Positions 17,980 through 26,639 of a stretch of 64,000 nt of DNA are shown one piece after another. The stretch comes from JBAYIE01 sp965279165 (GTDB lineage Bacteria > Bacteroidota > Bacteroidia > UKL13-3). The translations under genes were made by a program, and so were the position numbers. The stretch is from assembly GCA_965279165.1 (NCBI GenBank), contig OZ257140.1, forward strand, positions 2,232,001 to 2,296,000. The letters are read 5' to 3'. Positions within the stretch are counted from its first letter, which is position 1. Each line of letters begins with the position of its first letter. The notes beneath the pieces were generated by a model. It searched no databases and was not told where the DNA came from. It worked only from the letters and a program-made list of their open reading frames with translations.

Positions 17980-18661
17980 AATTAATATTCCAAATTACAT
18001 TTTCAGATGTTGTAAATTGGATTATGCCAAAGTGCTTATCTAGGTAAAGTGAGGCGAATTTACCCTGTACAAGATTGAAAATATAATACACTTCAGAATA
18101 TAAGTGCCCATTAATCTCTTTGCTTCCAACATTAACCCATCCATTTTTACTTATTAGTCCTACATCTGGATATTGATAATAGAATCTAGAGTTTGCAATA
18201 TCTGAAAACATCTTGTAGTAAATCTTGTCAAGTCTTAAACCTATACAAGGATCTTTAACAATAAAATCAGTGTCATTGAAATTTATTGAATTATAAAACT
18301 CCATACTTAATGAAAATTGGATATCCCATAAAGTTGGTCTGTAATAAATTTGATGCATTTGACTTTGATATGAAAACTCACAATCTCCCTTTTTAATTCT
18401 ATCAAAATAATATTGAAATGATCCATAGTATCTAATTTGGTAAGATTCAGTTAATCCGTTGTTGGAGTTCGCTGTAATAAAACGACCGTTTAAAAGTGCA
18501 AGACTGTCTAACCAGCCATTGCATTCATCGGGTAGCCAGTAGTTAATTGTTCTTGGAGCACAAGGGGGAGGATCATAATTTTGAACATGTTCCTTTTGGC
18601 ATGAAAAGTGGAACATCGAAAGGAAAATCAAACAGAATTTCAAAATATTAGATTTCAACAT
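17972..18661 (-). CDS. putative lipoprotein, first of a pair
   Basis: Predicted lipoprotein of 229 residues from the ATG at 18661. A longer frame to 18694 would add eleven residues before the signal sequence and is less likely. The signal core LKFCLIFLSMFHFSC ends at lipid-bearing C21. The body is rich in aromatic residues and beta strands. It is followed with an 8-bp overlap by the second lipoprotein. No known domain is recognised. Confidence 0.7.
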   Translation of the reverse strand: MLKSNILKFCLIFLSMFHFSCQKEHVQNYDPPPCAPRTINYWLPDECNGWLDSLALLNGRFITANSNNGLTESYQIRYYGSFQYYFDRIKKGDCEFSYQSQMHQIYYRPTLWDIQFSLSMEFYNSINFNDTDFIVKDPCIGLRLDKIYYKMFSDIANSRFYYQYPDVGLISKNGWVNVGSKEINGHLYSEVYYIFNLVQGKFASLYLDKHFGIIQFTTSENVIWNINYE

Positions 18662-18788
18662 GGATTGGTCCATATATTTTGAATTTTCAGGCACAATTTA
18701 TTTTGAATCAAAGATATCAATAAATACTTTATCTAGGTTAATTATAAGCAAGAGTAGGAACGAGTTTGGAGTTGGAAGCGATTGAAAT

Positions 18789-19142
18789 TCATTTATTTTC
18801 TAGATTTCGAATCATGGTAAAGATCATTTTAGACAATTCTTCTGAGAGGTTTATCAACGATTCAAATAAATCCTTCGAAATAAGGTTTTCGCTATTTAGA
18901 AAGTCAAGAATAGCAACATATTCAAATATAGAACCACGGGCAATTACAAAAAAGTTTCTTCGATCTGCATTAGAAAATCGCCCTGAACCTTCCGCAATAT
19001 TGAGCATGATGCTAAAAGAGGCTCGTCGAAACTGGTCTCTTGTAGTACGGTCCAATACCGTATTTTTCTGAACAAATTGGTAAATGAGGTGATTGTAATT
19101 CTTGGCTTTTAGGTAAACTTCAAGTTTTTCAAAGGTAAACAT
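18789..19142 (-). CDS. four-helix-bundle protein, copy 2
   Basis: Protein of 117 residues of the four-helix-bundle family known from intervening sequences of 23S rRNA genes and common as free-standing genes in Bacteroidota. Typical blocks are FEKLEVYLKAKNY (4-16), DQFRRASFSIMLNIAEGSGR (about 36-55), the ARGSIFEYVAILDFL stretch and a closing helix rich in Leu and Ser. No enzymatic residues are expected; related bundles bind nucleic acid. It is the outer copy of a tandem duplication with the gene at 19247-19597, and both are preceded by near-identical 64-bp segments next to tRNA-Glu. Confidence 0.88.
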   Translation of the reverse strand: MFTFEKLEVYLKAKNYNHLIYQFVQKNTVLDRTTRDQFRRASFSIMLNIAEGSGRFSNADRRNFFVIARGSIFEYVAILDFLNSENLISKDLFESLINLSEELSKMIFTMIRNLENK

Positions 19143-19191
19143 AGGCTAATAAAAGTGCGAGTCCCGACAGCTATCGAGAGAGTGGATGGGA

Positions 19192-19255
19192 GAGGAAAAA
19201 TGAGTGTGTAAAGCTTTTATCTCACACTCTTACCTCACACTCACACTCATTTTGT
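19192..19255. repeat. 64-bp direct repeat, copy A
   Basis: This 64-bp segment matches 19638-19701 with a single mismatch. On the minus strand it starts with the last codons and TGA of the four-helix-bundle gene at 19247, then carries a 7-bp gagtgtg/cacactc hairpin followed by a T-run: a copy of the tRNA-Glu terminator. Confidence 0.9.
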
Positions 19256-19597
19256 TAGTCCATGAATTAATCCCATTAGCATTCTAGAAATTTCATCCGC
19301 AGCTTGATATTGCCGGTCATAGAATTCTTTAGAGATTAGCTTTTCATCCAATAAGAATTCAATTATTGCCACACATTCAAAGGTAGAACCCCTAGCTACA
19401 ACATAGAAATTCTTTTTGTCGGCCGGGCTGAAACGACTTGTACCTTCAGCAATATTAAGCATCACACTAAATGAAGCTCTTCTAAGTTGGTCCTTGTAAA
19501 CAGAAGGAAGTTCTTTATTTGTCTGAAGAAACTTAAAGAAATTCGAGTTGAAAGATTTTGCTTTCTGATAAACAGATAGTTTTTGATAATCAAACAT
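19247..19597 (-). CDS. four-helix-bundle protein, copy 1
   Basis: Protein of 116 residues, clear paralogue of the product at 18789-19142: YQKLSVYQKAKSF, DQLRRASFSVMLNIAEGTSR and ARGSTFECVAIIEFL are shared almost position by position. It is the copy next to tRNA-Glu, with the tRNA terminator between them. Its stop codon lies within the downstream 64-bp repeat. The role of such free-standing four-helix-bundle genes is not established. Location by a tRNA gene and flanking direct repeats suggest duplication by unequal recombination. Confidence 0.88.
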   Translation of the reverse strand: MFDYQKLSVYQKAKSFNSNFFKFLQTNKELPSVYKDQLRRASFSVMLNIAEGTSRFSPADKKNFYVVARGSTFECVAIIEFLLDEKLISKEFYDRQYQAADEISRMLMGLIHGLTK

Positions 19598-19637
19598 AGG
19601 CTAAGAATTAATAAAGTGTGAGTTTGAGTGCGTGTGT

Positions 19638-19701
19638 GAGGAAAAATGAGTGTGTAAAGCTTTTATCACACACTCTTACCTCACACTCACACTCATTTTG
19701 T
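19638..19701 (-). repeat. 64-bp direct repeat, copy B (tRNA-Glu terminator)
   Basis: The repeat abuts the 3' end of tRNA-Glu. Read on the minus strand it contains an 8-bp stem, gagtgtgt/acacactc (19648-19655 with 19668-19675), and then a T-run (19642-19646): a plausible intrinsic terminator for the tRNA. Copy A lies at 19192-19255. Confidence 0.85.
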
Positions 19702-19772
19702 AGCCCGTAGGGGAGTCGAACCCCTCTTTCCAGGATGAAAACCTGGCGAACTAACCGATATTCGAACGGGCC
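19701..19772 (-). tRNA. tRNA-Glu (UUC)
   Basis: 72-base cloverleaf on the minus strand. Acceptor GGCCCGT pairs with ACGGGCT (first pair G-U), the anticodon stem is CCAGG/CCTGG, and the loop TTTTCAT carries anticodon TTC. The T arm contains GGTTCGACTCC. CCA is not encoded. The 3' end meets the 64-bp repeat directly. Confidence 0.95.
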
Positions 19773-19905
19773 AAAAATGATTAAATACCTGTATTTCTGC
19801 TTTTTATATTGAAGAGAGCAAGCCCAATTCGAAAATATAAGTGCTTTACGGCATTTATTTTTTAGGACTGCAAATGTAGGTCACTTTTTCAATTTCCAAA
19901 AAGAT

Positions 19906-19935
19906 TTGTTTAAAAATTTCAGCAGGATAACTTTG
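19906..19935 (+). promoter_or_regulatory. promoter of gapA
   Basis: TTG at 19906-19908, a 19-bp spacer, and TAACTTTG at 19928-19935 match the Bacteroidota -33/-7 promoter exactly. A start about 7 bp downstream would leave a leader of roughly 35 bases before the gapA ATG. Confidence 0.7.
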
Positions 19936-19978
19936 CACCACTTTTTTAAGATAACAAAACTTTTAACCTGAATAAAAT

Positions 19979-20977
19979 ATGAAAATTGGTATCAATGGAT
20001 TCGGCCGTATTGGTCGCTTGGTTTTTAGAGCTGCAATTACCAACCCTAAAGTGGAAATTGTGGGCATCAATGATTTGATTGACGTGGATTATATGGCATA
20101 TATGCTAAAATATGACTCCACCCACGGTCGCTTTCAAGGGGAGGTTTCTACCGATGGTGGTCACCTGGTTGTAAACGGAAAGAAAATTCGTGTTACTGCA
20201 GAAAAAGATCCTGCTAACCTTAAATGGGATGAAGTTGGTGCAGAGTATGTTGTAGAATCAACCGGATTATTCCTCGAAAAAGATAAAGCAGCATTGCATA
20301 TTAAAGCCGGTGCCAAACGTGTTATCATGAGCGCTCCTGCTAAAGACGATACCCCAACTTTTGTAATGGGTGTGAACCAAGATAAGTATACTGCTGATAT
20401 GACAGTGGTTTCTAACGCATCTTGTACCACCAACTGTTTGGCTCCGATTGCCAAAGTATTACATGATAATTATGGCATTATCGAAGGGTTGATGACAACC
20501 GTACACGCTGTTACAGCTACCCAAAAAACAGTAGATAGCCCTTCGGCAAAAGACTGGAGAGGTGGCCGTGGAGCTTACCAAAATATTATTCCTTCTTCTA
20601 CCGGTGCTGCCAAAGCGGTTGGATTGGTTATCCCTGAATTGAAAGGTAAATTAACCGGAATGAGTTTCCGTGTTCCAACTCCGGATGTTTCCGTTGTGGA
20701 TTTAACCTGCCGTTTAGAAAAAGGTGCCAGCTACGAAACCATCAAAGCGGCCATGAAATTAGCTTCCGAAACTACCATGAAAGGGGTACTTGGATATACA
20801 GAAGATGAAGTGGTATCCAATGATTTCCTTGGAGATGCCCGTACATCTATTTTTGATGCAAAAGCAAGTATTTCCTTGAACGACAATTTTGTAAAAGTGG
20901 TTTCATGGTATGATAACGAATGGGGTTACTCTAATAAAGTAGTAGACCTTATTCTTCATATGGATACTGTTAAGTAA
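19979..20977 (+). CDS. gapA: glyceraldehyde-3-phosphate dehydrogenase, type I
   Basis: Glycolytic enzyme that oxidises glyceraldehyde 3-phosphate to 1,3-bisphosphoglycerate with NAD. 332 residues, full length. The NAD-binding GFGRIGR is at 7-13. The active site is SNASCTTNCLAP with catalytic C149. VHAVTATQKTVD and SWYDNEWGYS are also intact. It has its own promoter and is closed by a strong hairpin terminator, so it is a single-gene unit. Confidence 0.98.
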   Translation: MKIGINGFGRIGRLVFRAAITNPKVEIVGINDLIDVDYMAYMLKYDSTHGRFQGEVSTDGGHLVVNGKKIRVTAEKDPANLKWDEVGAEYVVESTGLFLEKDKAALHIKAGAKRVIMSAPAKDDTPTFVMGVNQDKYTADMTVVSNASCTTNCLAPIAKVLHDNYGIIEGLMTTVHAVTATQKTVDSPSAKDWRGGRGAYQNIIPSSTGAAKAVGLVIPELKGKLTGMSFRVPTPDVSVVDLTCRLEKGASYETIKAAMKLASETTMKGVLGYTEDEVVSNDFLGDARTSIFDAKASISLNDNFVKVVSWYDNEWGYSNKVVDLILHMDTVK

Positions 20978-20994
20978 AATAATATTAACCCCTA

Positions 20995-21029
20995 AAATCC
21001 CGGATATTGATTTTCCGGGATTTTTTTTG
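20995..21029 (+). terminator. intrinsic terminator of gapA
   Basis: A 10-bp stem, aaatcccgga/tccgggattt, with a 9-base loop is followed by a run of T. It lies 17 bases after the gapA stop codon. Confidence 0.92.
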
Positions 21030-21172
21030 TTTATCAGGGTATAACAAAACAAGTTACAATCCCGTTATTTAGATAAGTTGAACCTTTATTTTATGTTATG
21101 CTATCCTGCTTGTATATTTACCCTTTTATCACACCAAGTTGCACCTAACAGCAAATTTTGGAATTAAGTAGC

Positions 21173-22528
21173 ATGATTAAACGTTTTTTATTTTCCATTT
21201 CATTGGTATTTTCTTTTCTGGTTGGTTATTCACAAGAACCCGGACAGATGATCGATCGCATCATTGCTGAAGTTGGGAACAATGTGATTATGCAATCGGA
21301 AATTGAAATGGAGTATGCCCAGATGCGTGATAAAATGGGGATACGCGATGATTCTATCAAATGTTATATCCTTCGTCAGAAAATTCTGGATTATGTGTTG
21401 CTTGCCAAAGGCCAGTTAGATTCAGTTGAAATTAGTGAAGACCGGGTGAATTTTGAACTCGAAAAACGTATCCGTTATTTTGCCGGTCAGTTTAACGGAG
21501 GCGAAAAAGCAATGGAAGAATATTATGGTAAATCCATTGCTCAAATTAAAGAAGACAACCGGGATAAAATCCGCCATTCGATGCTAATCCAGGAAATGCA
21601 AGGAAAAGTATTGAGAGATGTAAAGGTGTCCCCAACAGATATTAAGAAATTATACAGCGAATACACCAAGGATAGTTTGCCATATTATAGTGCAGAAGTA
21701 GAATTGGCACAAATTATTATCGAACCAAAAGTTTCGAAAGAAGCCAAACAAATTGCGTTAGAAAAAATTACTGAAATCAGAAACCGCATTTTAGCAGGCG
21801 AAGATTTTAATGTACTTGCCCTGATTTATTCGGAAGATAAAGGTTCTGCTGTGAATGGAGGCGAATTGGGTTATTTCTCCCGTGGAGATATGGTTCCTGA
21901 ATTTGAAGCCGCTGCATTTAGATTAAAACCGGATACGGTTTCAAGAATAATTGAAACCAAGTATGGATACCATATCGAGAAATTAATTGACCGTCGCGGA
22001 GAGAAAATTAATGTGCGGCATATTTTAATTCGACCTCAGATTTTTAAAGCGGATATCCAAAAGTCGAAAGAGTTTATGGATAGTTTGGTTTGGGAAATCA
22101 AAAAGGGAATCATCACTTTTGAAGATGCAGCAAAAAAGTTTTCAAGCGACGAAGCAACAAAAGCAAATGGAGGTTTTATTTCCGAATCCAGAACCGGTAC
22201 TTATCGAGTTCCAATCGACGAACTAGAGAAAGATATTTATTTTAAGATTGAAGAATTAAAACCCGGAGATATTTCTGAACCCGAATTAATTACCATTCCC
22301 GGACCCGACCGTCAACAAGCTTGGAGGGTGTTTTATCTGAAATCGGAGATGCCACCCCATCGTGCCAACCTTCGAGATGATTACCAAAGATTTCAAGCAA
22401 TGGCTCAAACACAAAAGCAACAAAAAGCATTGAACGATTATATTGAAAGAACCAGAAAGCAAATTTTTATAAAAGTTGACAATAGTTATAAGTCGTGTAA
22501 GCAAGTTGCCCCTTTATTAAAGAAGTAA
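21173..22528 (+). CDS. SurA-like periplasmic peptidylprolyl isomerase
   Basis: Exported chaperone and prolyl isomerase for outer-membrane proteins, 451 residues. Signal peptide MIKRFLFSISLVFSFLVGYSQ (1-21); SurA-type N-terminal helical domain (about 25-165, with VIMQSEIEMEYAQM); first parvulin domain about 175-275 (GGELGYFSRGDMVPEFE); second about 280-385 (NVRHILI). The frame extends to a TTG at 21158, but the ATG at 21173 gives the proper signal peptide. The MoxR ATPase starts 3 bp after its stop. The domain layout matches SurA; I leave the symbol blank because orthology is not proven. Confidence 0.92.
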   Translation: MIKRFLFSISLVFSFLVGYSQEPGQMIDRIIAEVGNNVIMQSEIEMEYAQMRDKMGIRDDSIKCYILRQKILDYVLLAKGQLDSVEISEDRVNFELEKRIRYFAGQFNGGEKAMEEYYGKSIAQIKEDNRDKIRHSMLIQEMQGKVLRDVKVSPTDIKKLYSEYTKDSLPYYSAEVELAQIIIEPKVSKEAKQIALEKITEIRNRILAGEDFNVLALIYSEDKGSAVNGGELGYFSRGDMVPEFEAAAFRLKPDTVSRIIETKYGYHIEKLIDRRGEKINVRHILIRPQIFKADIQKSKEFMDSLVWEIKKGIITFEDAAKKFSSDEATKANGGFISESRTGTYRVPIDELEKDIYFKIEELKPGDISEPELITIPGPDRQQAWRVFYLKSEMPPHRANLRDDYQRFQAMAQTQKQQKALNDYIERTRKQIFIKVDNSYKSCKQVAPLLKK

Positions 22529-22531
22529 TTT

Positions 22532-23497
22532 ATGAATGAAAGTTTGAATGATGTACAATCGGCCGACCTGTTATATGTTAAATATGGAGAGCTAAAGAAA
22601 GAAATTGGCAAAGTGATTATTGGCCAGCACGAAGTAGTGGATGCATTAATCAATGCAATTCTTGCCAACGGACATGTATTGCTGGTGGGAGTACCCGGAC
22701 TTGCAAAAACTTTACTAGTACGAACACTTGCCGAAGTATTGGATTTGAATTTTAACCGCATACAATTTACACCCGATTTAATGCCGGGTGATATTACAGG
22801 TTCGGAAGTATTGAATGAAAAAAGAGAATTTCAATTTATTCGAGGTCCTTTGTTTGCGAATATTGTTTTGGCTGATGAAATAAACCGCACGCCACCTAAA
22901 ACACAGGCAGCATTATTGGAAGCCATGCAGGAAAAGTCGGTAACGGTAAACGGAAAAGCGCATATGCTGGCAAATCCATTTTTTGTACTGGCTACACAAA
23001 ATCCAATCGAACAGGAAGGTACTTATCCCTTACCAGAAGCGCAATTGGATCGTTTTATGTACAATGTGGTTTTAACGTATCCATCGTACGATGAAGAAAT
23101 AGAAGTTATCAGATCAACTACCGGAAACGAAAAGGCTTCCCTACAAAAAATTATGTCCGCTGCCGATATTATGCATTATCAACAACTGGTTCGCAAAGTA
23201 CCTGTGGCTGATAATGTAATGAAGTATGCAGTAACCCTGGTAAGTAAAACCAGACCCAATACCTCATATGCTACCAAAGAAGTAAATGATTTTATAGATT
23301 TTGGAGCCGGACCTCGCGCCGGACAATTCCTGATACTGGGAGCCAAAGCCCATGCATTGCTAAATGGTAATTATTCACCGGATATCGATGACGTAAAAGC
23401 AGTAGCTATGGATGTTTTACGACATCGTTTAATTAAAAATTATAAAGCAGAAGCGGAAGGAGTTTCTATCGAAACGATTATCAAAGGATTGTTATAA
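22532..23497 (+). CDS. MoxR family AAA+ ATPase
   Basis: Cytosolic AAA+ chaperone of 321 residues. Walker A is GVPGLAKT (53-60), Walker B is in IVLADEIN, and sensor 1 is TQNPIEQEGTYPLPEAQLDR. MoxR proteins mature or activate partner proteins, often VWA-domain ones. None follows here, because the next gene is convergent and overlaps the end by 6 bp; the usual DUF58/VWA genes are absent. Co-transcription with the SurA-like gene (3-bp gap) suggests a link to envelope folding or stress (inference). Confidence 0.95.
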   Translation: MNESLNDVQSADLLYVKYGELKKEIGKVIIGQHEVVDALINAILANGHVLLVGVPGLAKTLLVRTLAEVLDLNFNRIQFTPDLMPGDITGSEVLNEKREFQFIRGPLFANIVLADEINRTPPKTQAALLEAMQEKSVTVNGKAHMLANPFFVLATQNPIEQEGTYPLPEAQLDRFMYNVVLTYPSYDEEIEVIRSTTGNEKASLQKIMSAADIMHYQQLVRKVPVADNVMKYAVTLVSKTRPNTSYATKEVNDFIDFGAGPRAGQFLILGAKAHALLNGNYSPDIDDVKAVAMDVLRHRLIKNYKAEAEGVSIETIIKGLL

Positions 23498-24745
23498 TCC
23501 TTTATAGAATTCACCGTTTACGATCACTTGATCAATTGGATCTACCCCAAAATGATAGGGAATGTATGCCAATGATGGAATCGGTTTTGTAATCATCAGA
23601 TTGGCTATTTTCCCTTTTGTAATGCTTCCAAGTGTTTTACTTAGTTCAATGGCATAAGCACCATTAATGGTACATGCATTAAAAGCTTCTTCCGGAGTTA
23701 ATTTCATTTTGATACATGCCAAGGCTACTACAAATGACATTCTGCCATTGGGAGAACTTCCTGGGTTGTAATCACTGGCAATGCAAAAAGGCAAACCGGC
23801 ATCAATTATTTTTCTACCCGGTGCATACGGAATTCCAAGAAAGAAGGAACAATTAGGCAATCCAACCGGCATGGTATCACCTTGTTTTAGGCTTTCAATT
23901 TCAGCGTCACCGGTATACTCAAGATGGTCGACACTTAATGCGTTATTTTTTACAGCAATCTGAACTCCTCCGGTAAAACCTAATTCGTTGCCATGGATTT
24001 TAGCTTTTAAACCCAATTTTGCAGCAGCGATTAATATCTTCTCGGTTTCTTCAGTCGTGAAAAATCCTTGGTCACAAAATACATCACAGTAATCTGCGAG
24101 ATTTGCTGCTGCAACTTGAGGCAACATGTCATGAATAATTAAATCGATATATCCTTGTCGGTTTTCTTTGTATGCCTTTGGAAATGCGTGCGCCCCAAGG
24201 AAAGTAGCCTTAACAGGAATGGGAGATATTTTTTTTAAGCGTTGAATTACCTTTAACATTTTCAACTCATCTTTTACCGTTAGCCCGTATCCGCTTTTGA
24301 TTTCAATAGCCCCGGTTCCAAAACGTATTACTTCGTCCAATCGCAACTTTGCCTCTTCAAATAACGCATCTTCGCTCATGGCCTGTAAACGGTTTGCCGA
24401 ATTTAATATGCCGCCACCGGCTGCTGCAATATCTTCATACGATTTACCTTTGATACGCATTTCAAATTCTTCTTCCCTGCTTTTTGCATATACTATATGG
24501 GTATGCGAATCCACAAAAGTAGGCAATACCATTTTGCCGGATGCATCCACAACCTTTACGTCATCTGAGGAATAATCAGGTAATACACCATTTCCAAAAT
24601 CAACGATTTTATCTCCTTCAATATATAACCAGGCTTTAGATAAGGATTCAAAATCATTCATTTCTTTTCCTGATTTTTTAAGGATATTGGTATTGTCGAT
24701 AATACCATATAACGTCTTGATATTTGTAATCAGTAGTTTGTTCAT
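23492..24745 (-). CDS. hutI: imidazolonepropionase
   Basis: Third enzyme of histidine degradation, hydrolysing imidazolone-5-propanoate to N-formimidoyl-glutamate. 417 residues, usual for the family. Amidohydrolase metal site: HTH at 81-83 in FVDSHTHIVY. Further ligands lie in KIHGNELGF and VDHLEYTGDAE, and the last Asp in ASDYNPGSSPNG. No other hut gene is next to it. It runs head to head into the moxR end with a 6-bp overlap. Confidence 0.96.
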   Translation of the reverse strand: MNKLLITNIKTLYGIIDNTNILKKSGKEMNDFESLSKAWLYIEGDKIVDFGNGVLPDYSSDDVKVVDASGKMVLPTFVDSHTHIVYAKSREEEFEMRIKGKSYEDIAAAGGGILNSANRLQAMSEDALFEEAKLRLDEVIRFGTGAIEIKSGYGLTVKDELKMLKVIQRLKKISPIPVKATFLGAHAFPKAYKENRQGYIDLIIHDMLPQVAAANLADYCDVFCDQGFFTTEETEKILIAAAKLGLKAKIHGNELGFTGGVQIAVKNNALSVDHLEYTGDAEIESLKQGDTMPVGLPNCSFFLGIPYAPGRKIIDAGLPFCIASDYNPGSSPNGRMSFVVALACIKMKLTPEEAFNACTINGAYAIELSKTLGSITKGKIANLMITKPIPSLAYIPYHFGVDPIDQVIVNGEFYKGL

Positions 24746-24897
24746 CTAAAATAAAAACAATTTAATCGTTTTGTTTATTTGGGGCCTATGCCTCCGTTGC
24801 ATTCAAAATTATGCTATTTTAAGGAAGATTGATGTATGAATAAAATTACATTTCCTTGTATCTTGCCCATGCGATGAAATATGAATTTTTAAATCGA

Positions 24898-25416
24898 ATG
24901 AAGAATATTTTAAAAACGCCAATCGTTAAAGGAAAGGATGTTTTTATTGCCGATACAGCAAGGGTTTTTGGTCAGGTGATATTAGGCGATGAATGCTCCA
25001 TTTGGTTTGGTGCGGTATTACGTGGTGATGCAGATACCATAACCATAGGCAATCGATCCAACGTCCAAGAAAATGCCGTAGTTCATGTCGATCCCGGTTA
25101 TCCTGTTGTTATCGGTGAAGATTGTATCATAGGACATGGAGCAATAGTGCATGGAGCAACCTTAGGGAACAATGTATTGGTTGGGATGCATGCCACCATA
25201 TTAAATGGCGCAAGGATTGGGAACTTTTGCATCATAGGTGCAAATGCTTTGGTAACAGAAGGAATGGAGATTCCGGATTTTTCGGTTGTAATGGGTTCAC
25301 CTGCCCAAGTAAAAAAACAACTTACCGAAGAACAAAAGGAAAAGGTAAGGAGAAATGCGAAAGCTTATGTGGATTTAAGTAAAGCGTATTTGGTGAATGG
25401 GGTGAATGGTGCTTAG
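24898..25416 (+). CDS. gamma-class carbonic anhydrase-like protein
   Basis: Left-handed beta-helix protein of 172 residues from the ATG at 24898; an upstream ATG at 24856 would add fourteen. Hexapeptide repeats run through the middle (GDECSIWFGAVLRGD, GNRSNVQENAVVH). The three His ligands of the gamma carbonic anhydrase zinc site are present in VVHVD, IGHGAIVHG and GMHATI. A C-terminal helix follows from about residue 140. Members may hydrate CO2 or bind metal without known activity (YrdA type). It stands alone. Confidence 0.9.
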   Translation: MKNILKTPIVKGKDVFIADTARVFGQVILGDECSIWFGAVLRGDADTITIGNRSNVQENAVVHVDPGYPVVIGEDCIIGHGAIVHGATLGNNVLVGMHATILNGARIGNFCIIGANALVTEGMEIPDFSVVMGSPAQVKKQLTEEQKEKVRRNAKAYVDLSKAYLVNGVNGA

Positions 25417-26036
25417 TTTTTTTGTAATCTGAGGCTAAAAAGAGAAGTCATTAGTCAGTGGTCATTAGTCAGTGGTCATTAGTCAGTGGTCATTTGTCAT
25501 TAGTCATTTGTCATTAGTCGTGGTCATTAGTCAGTAATTATTACAACAATTTTGGCGTATGCCAACCGAATGCTGCCTTCTATATAATCTGTGAAATCTG
25601 TGGCAAAAAGCGATCAGCGGTCAGTCAAAAGCCATCAGTCATTGGTCAATTGTCAATGGTAGTTACGTATTTTGCTTTGCCAAACGTAAACCAATTTACA
25701 AAACCTTTGCGTTCTCTGCGTTAAAATCTTGGCGTCCTTTGCGGTTAAAAATCTGTGTATTCTGTGGCTAAAAAAGCAATCAGCGGTCAGTCAAAAGCCA
25801 TCAGTCATTGGTCAATTGTCAATGGTAGTTACGTATTTTGCTTTGCCAAACATAAACCAATTTACAAAACCTTTGCGTTCTCTGCGTTAAAATCTTGGCG
25901 TCCTTTGCGGTTAAAACTCTGTGTAATCTGCGTAATCTGTGGCTAAAAAAGTAGTCATTTGTCAGTGGTCATTAGCCATTAATAACATCGATGGCAAAAA
26001 TTGCACTTACTAGCTGTTATACGCTCCAAAATTTCA
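25417..26036. repeat. repeat-rich noncoding stretch before parE
   Basis: Two layers of repeats and no gene. From 25447 to 25536 run short units of the gtcattagtcagtg type. Then a 166-bp unit is repeated head to tail: 25613-25778 and from 25779 to about 25950, nearly identical, each ending in stretches such as tctgcgttaaaatcttggcg. A short open frame near 25755 is made from these repeats and shows no protein character. Confidence 0.8.
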
Positions 26037-26336
26037 TTAGTCGTTTAAGCGAGATTCAATATCCATTTGTTGATGGAGTATTCTGATAATCTCAATCGCC
26101 TTTTTCTTTAAGTTGATTCTATAGAAAATAAAGTGAGACTTGACCCTGGATCGAAAGTATCCTTTTCTAAGATCACTATAATCTTTTCCTGAAAGTGGGT
26201 CTTTAGTGATGTTTTCAATTTCATCAATTATTAAATTGAAGTATCTATCTGCTTGTTCAAGTGTCCAGTTTTCAAAAGTATAAAGCCATATTTTCTCTAA
26301 GTCTTTTGAGGCCTCTTTACTGATTAAGTATTTCAT
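26037..26336 (-). CDS. parE: ParE/RelE-family toxin
   Basis: Small toxin of 99 residues of the ParE/RelE superfamily. It opens with YLISKEASKDLEKIWLYTFENW, typical of ParE helices, and ends with a strand-rich core containing YRINLKKKAIEIIRILHQQMD. ParE members usually poison DNA gyrase, but that cannot be concluded from sequence. The start overlaps the stop of the antitoxin gene by 4 bp, the common translational coupling. Confidence 0.9.
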   Translation of the reverse strand: MKYLISKEASKDLEKIWLYTFENWTLEQADRYFNLIIDEIENITKDPLSGKDYSDLRKGYFRSRVKSHFIFYRINLKKKAIEIIRILHQQMDIESRLND

Positions 26337-26584
26337 TTTTCAGCAATATGCTTTTTATGGAGACTTTTGCGAAAAGACTCCCGATTGAACTTTTCAATGA
26401 ATCCGGATTTTTCTCCCTTCTTTAACTCATTGATCAATTCTGCCTTTTTGGTTTCTTCATACTCAAACATTCTCAGGGCTGCTCGCACAACCTCACTTGC
26501 CGAGGAGAATTTTCCGGATTTCACTTGTTGGTTAATAAAGCCATTAAAATAATCGCCTAGTAAAATAGATGTGTTTTTTGCCAT
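26333..26584 (-). CDS. parD: ParD-like antitoxin
   Basis: Antitoxin of 83 residues. The N-terminal half has the ribbon-helix-helix pattern of ParD: SILLGDYFNGFINQQVKSG then SSASEVVRAALRMFE. The C-terminal half is charged and would wrap the toxin. The pair is transcribed leftward from a promoter at 26605-26634 that contains a perfect 19-bp palindrome, the likely autoregulatory operator. Confidence 0.9.
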   Translation of the reverse strand: MAKNTSILLGDYFNGFINQQVKSGKFSSASEVVRAALRMFEYEETKKAELINELKKGEKSGFIEKFNRESFRKSLHKKHIAEK

Positions 26585-26604
26585 GATAGGTATGATTTCG
26601 GATT

Positions 26605-26634
26605 CAAATATACCAAGTCTTGGTATAAATTCAA
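26605..26634 (-). promoter_or_regulatory. parDE promoter with palindromic operator
   Basis: On the minus strand, TTG (26632-26634), a 19-bp spacer and TATATTTG (26605-26612) form a canonical Bacteroidota promoter. The spacer holds a perfect 19-bp palindrome, tataccaagtcttggtata (26609-26627), which overlaps the -7 element. A ParD dimer bound there would block transcription, as in other type II systems. Confidence 0.75.
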
Positions 26635-26639
26635 ATATT

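Noticed and set aside
18700..19800. Genomic island or prophage integrated at tRNA-Glu
   Set aside because: There is no integrase, and the direct repeats are explained by duplication of the terminator plus gene. The repeat is a trailer, not a copy of the tRNA 3' end.
25755..25946. 63-codon ORF
   Set aside because: It is composed of the 166-bp noncoding repeat unit and reappears in altered form in the other copy.
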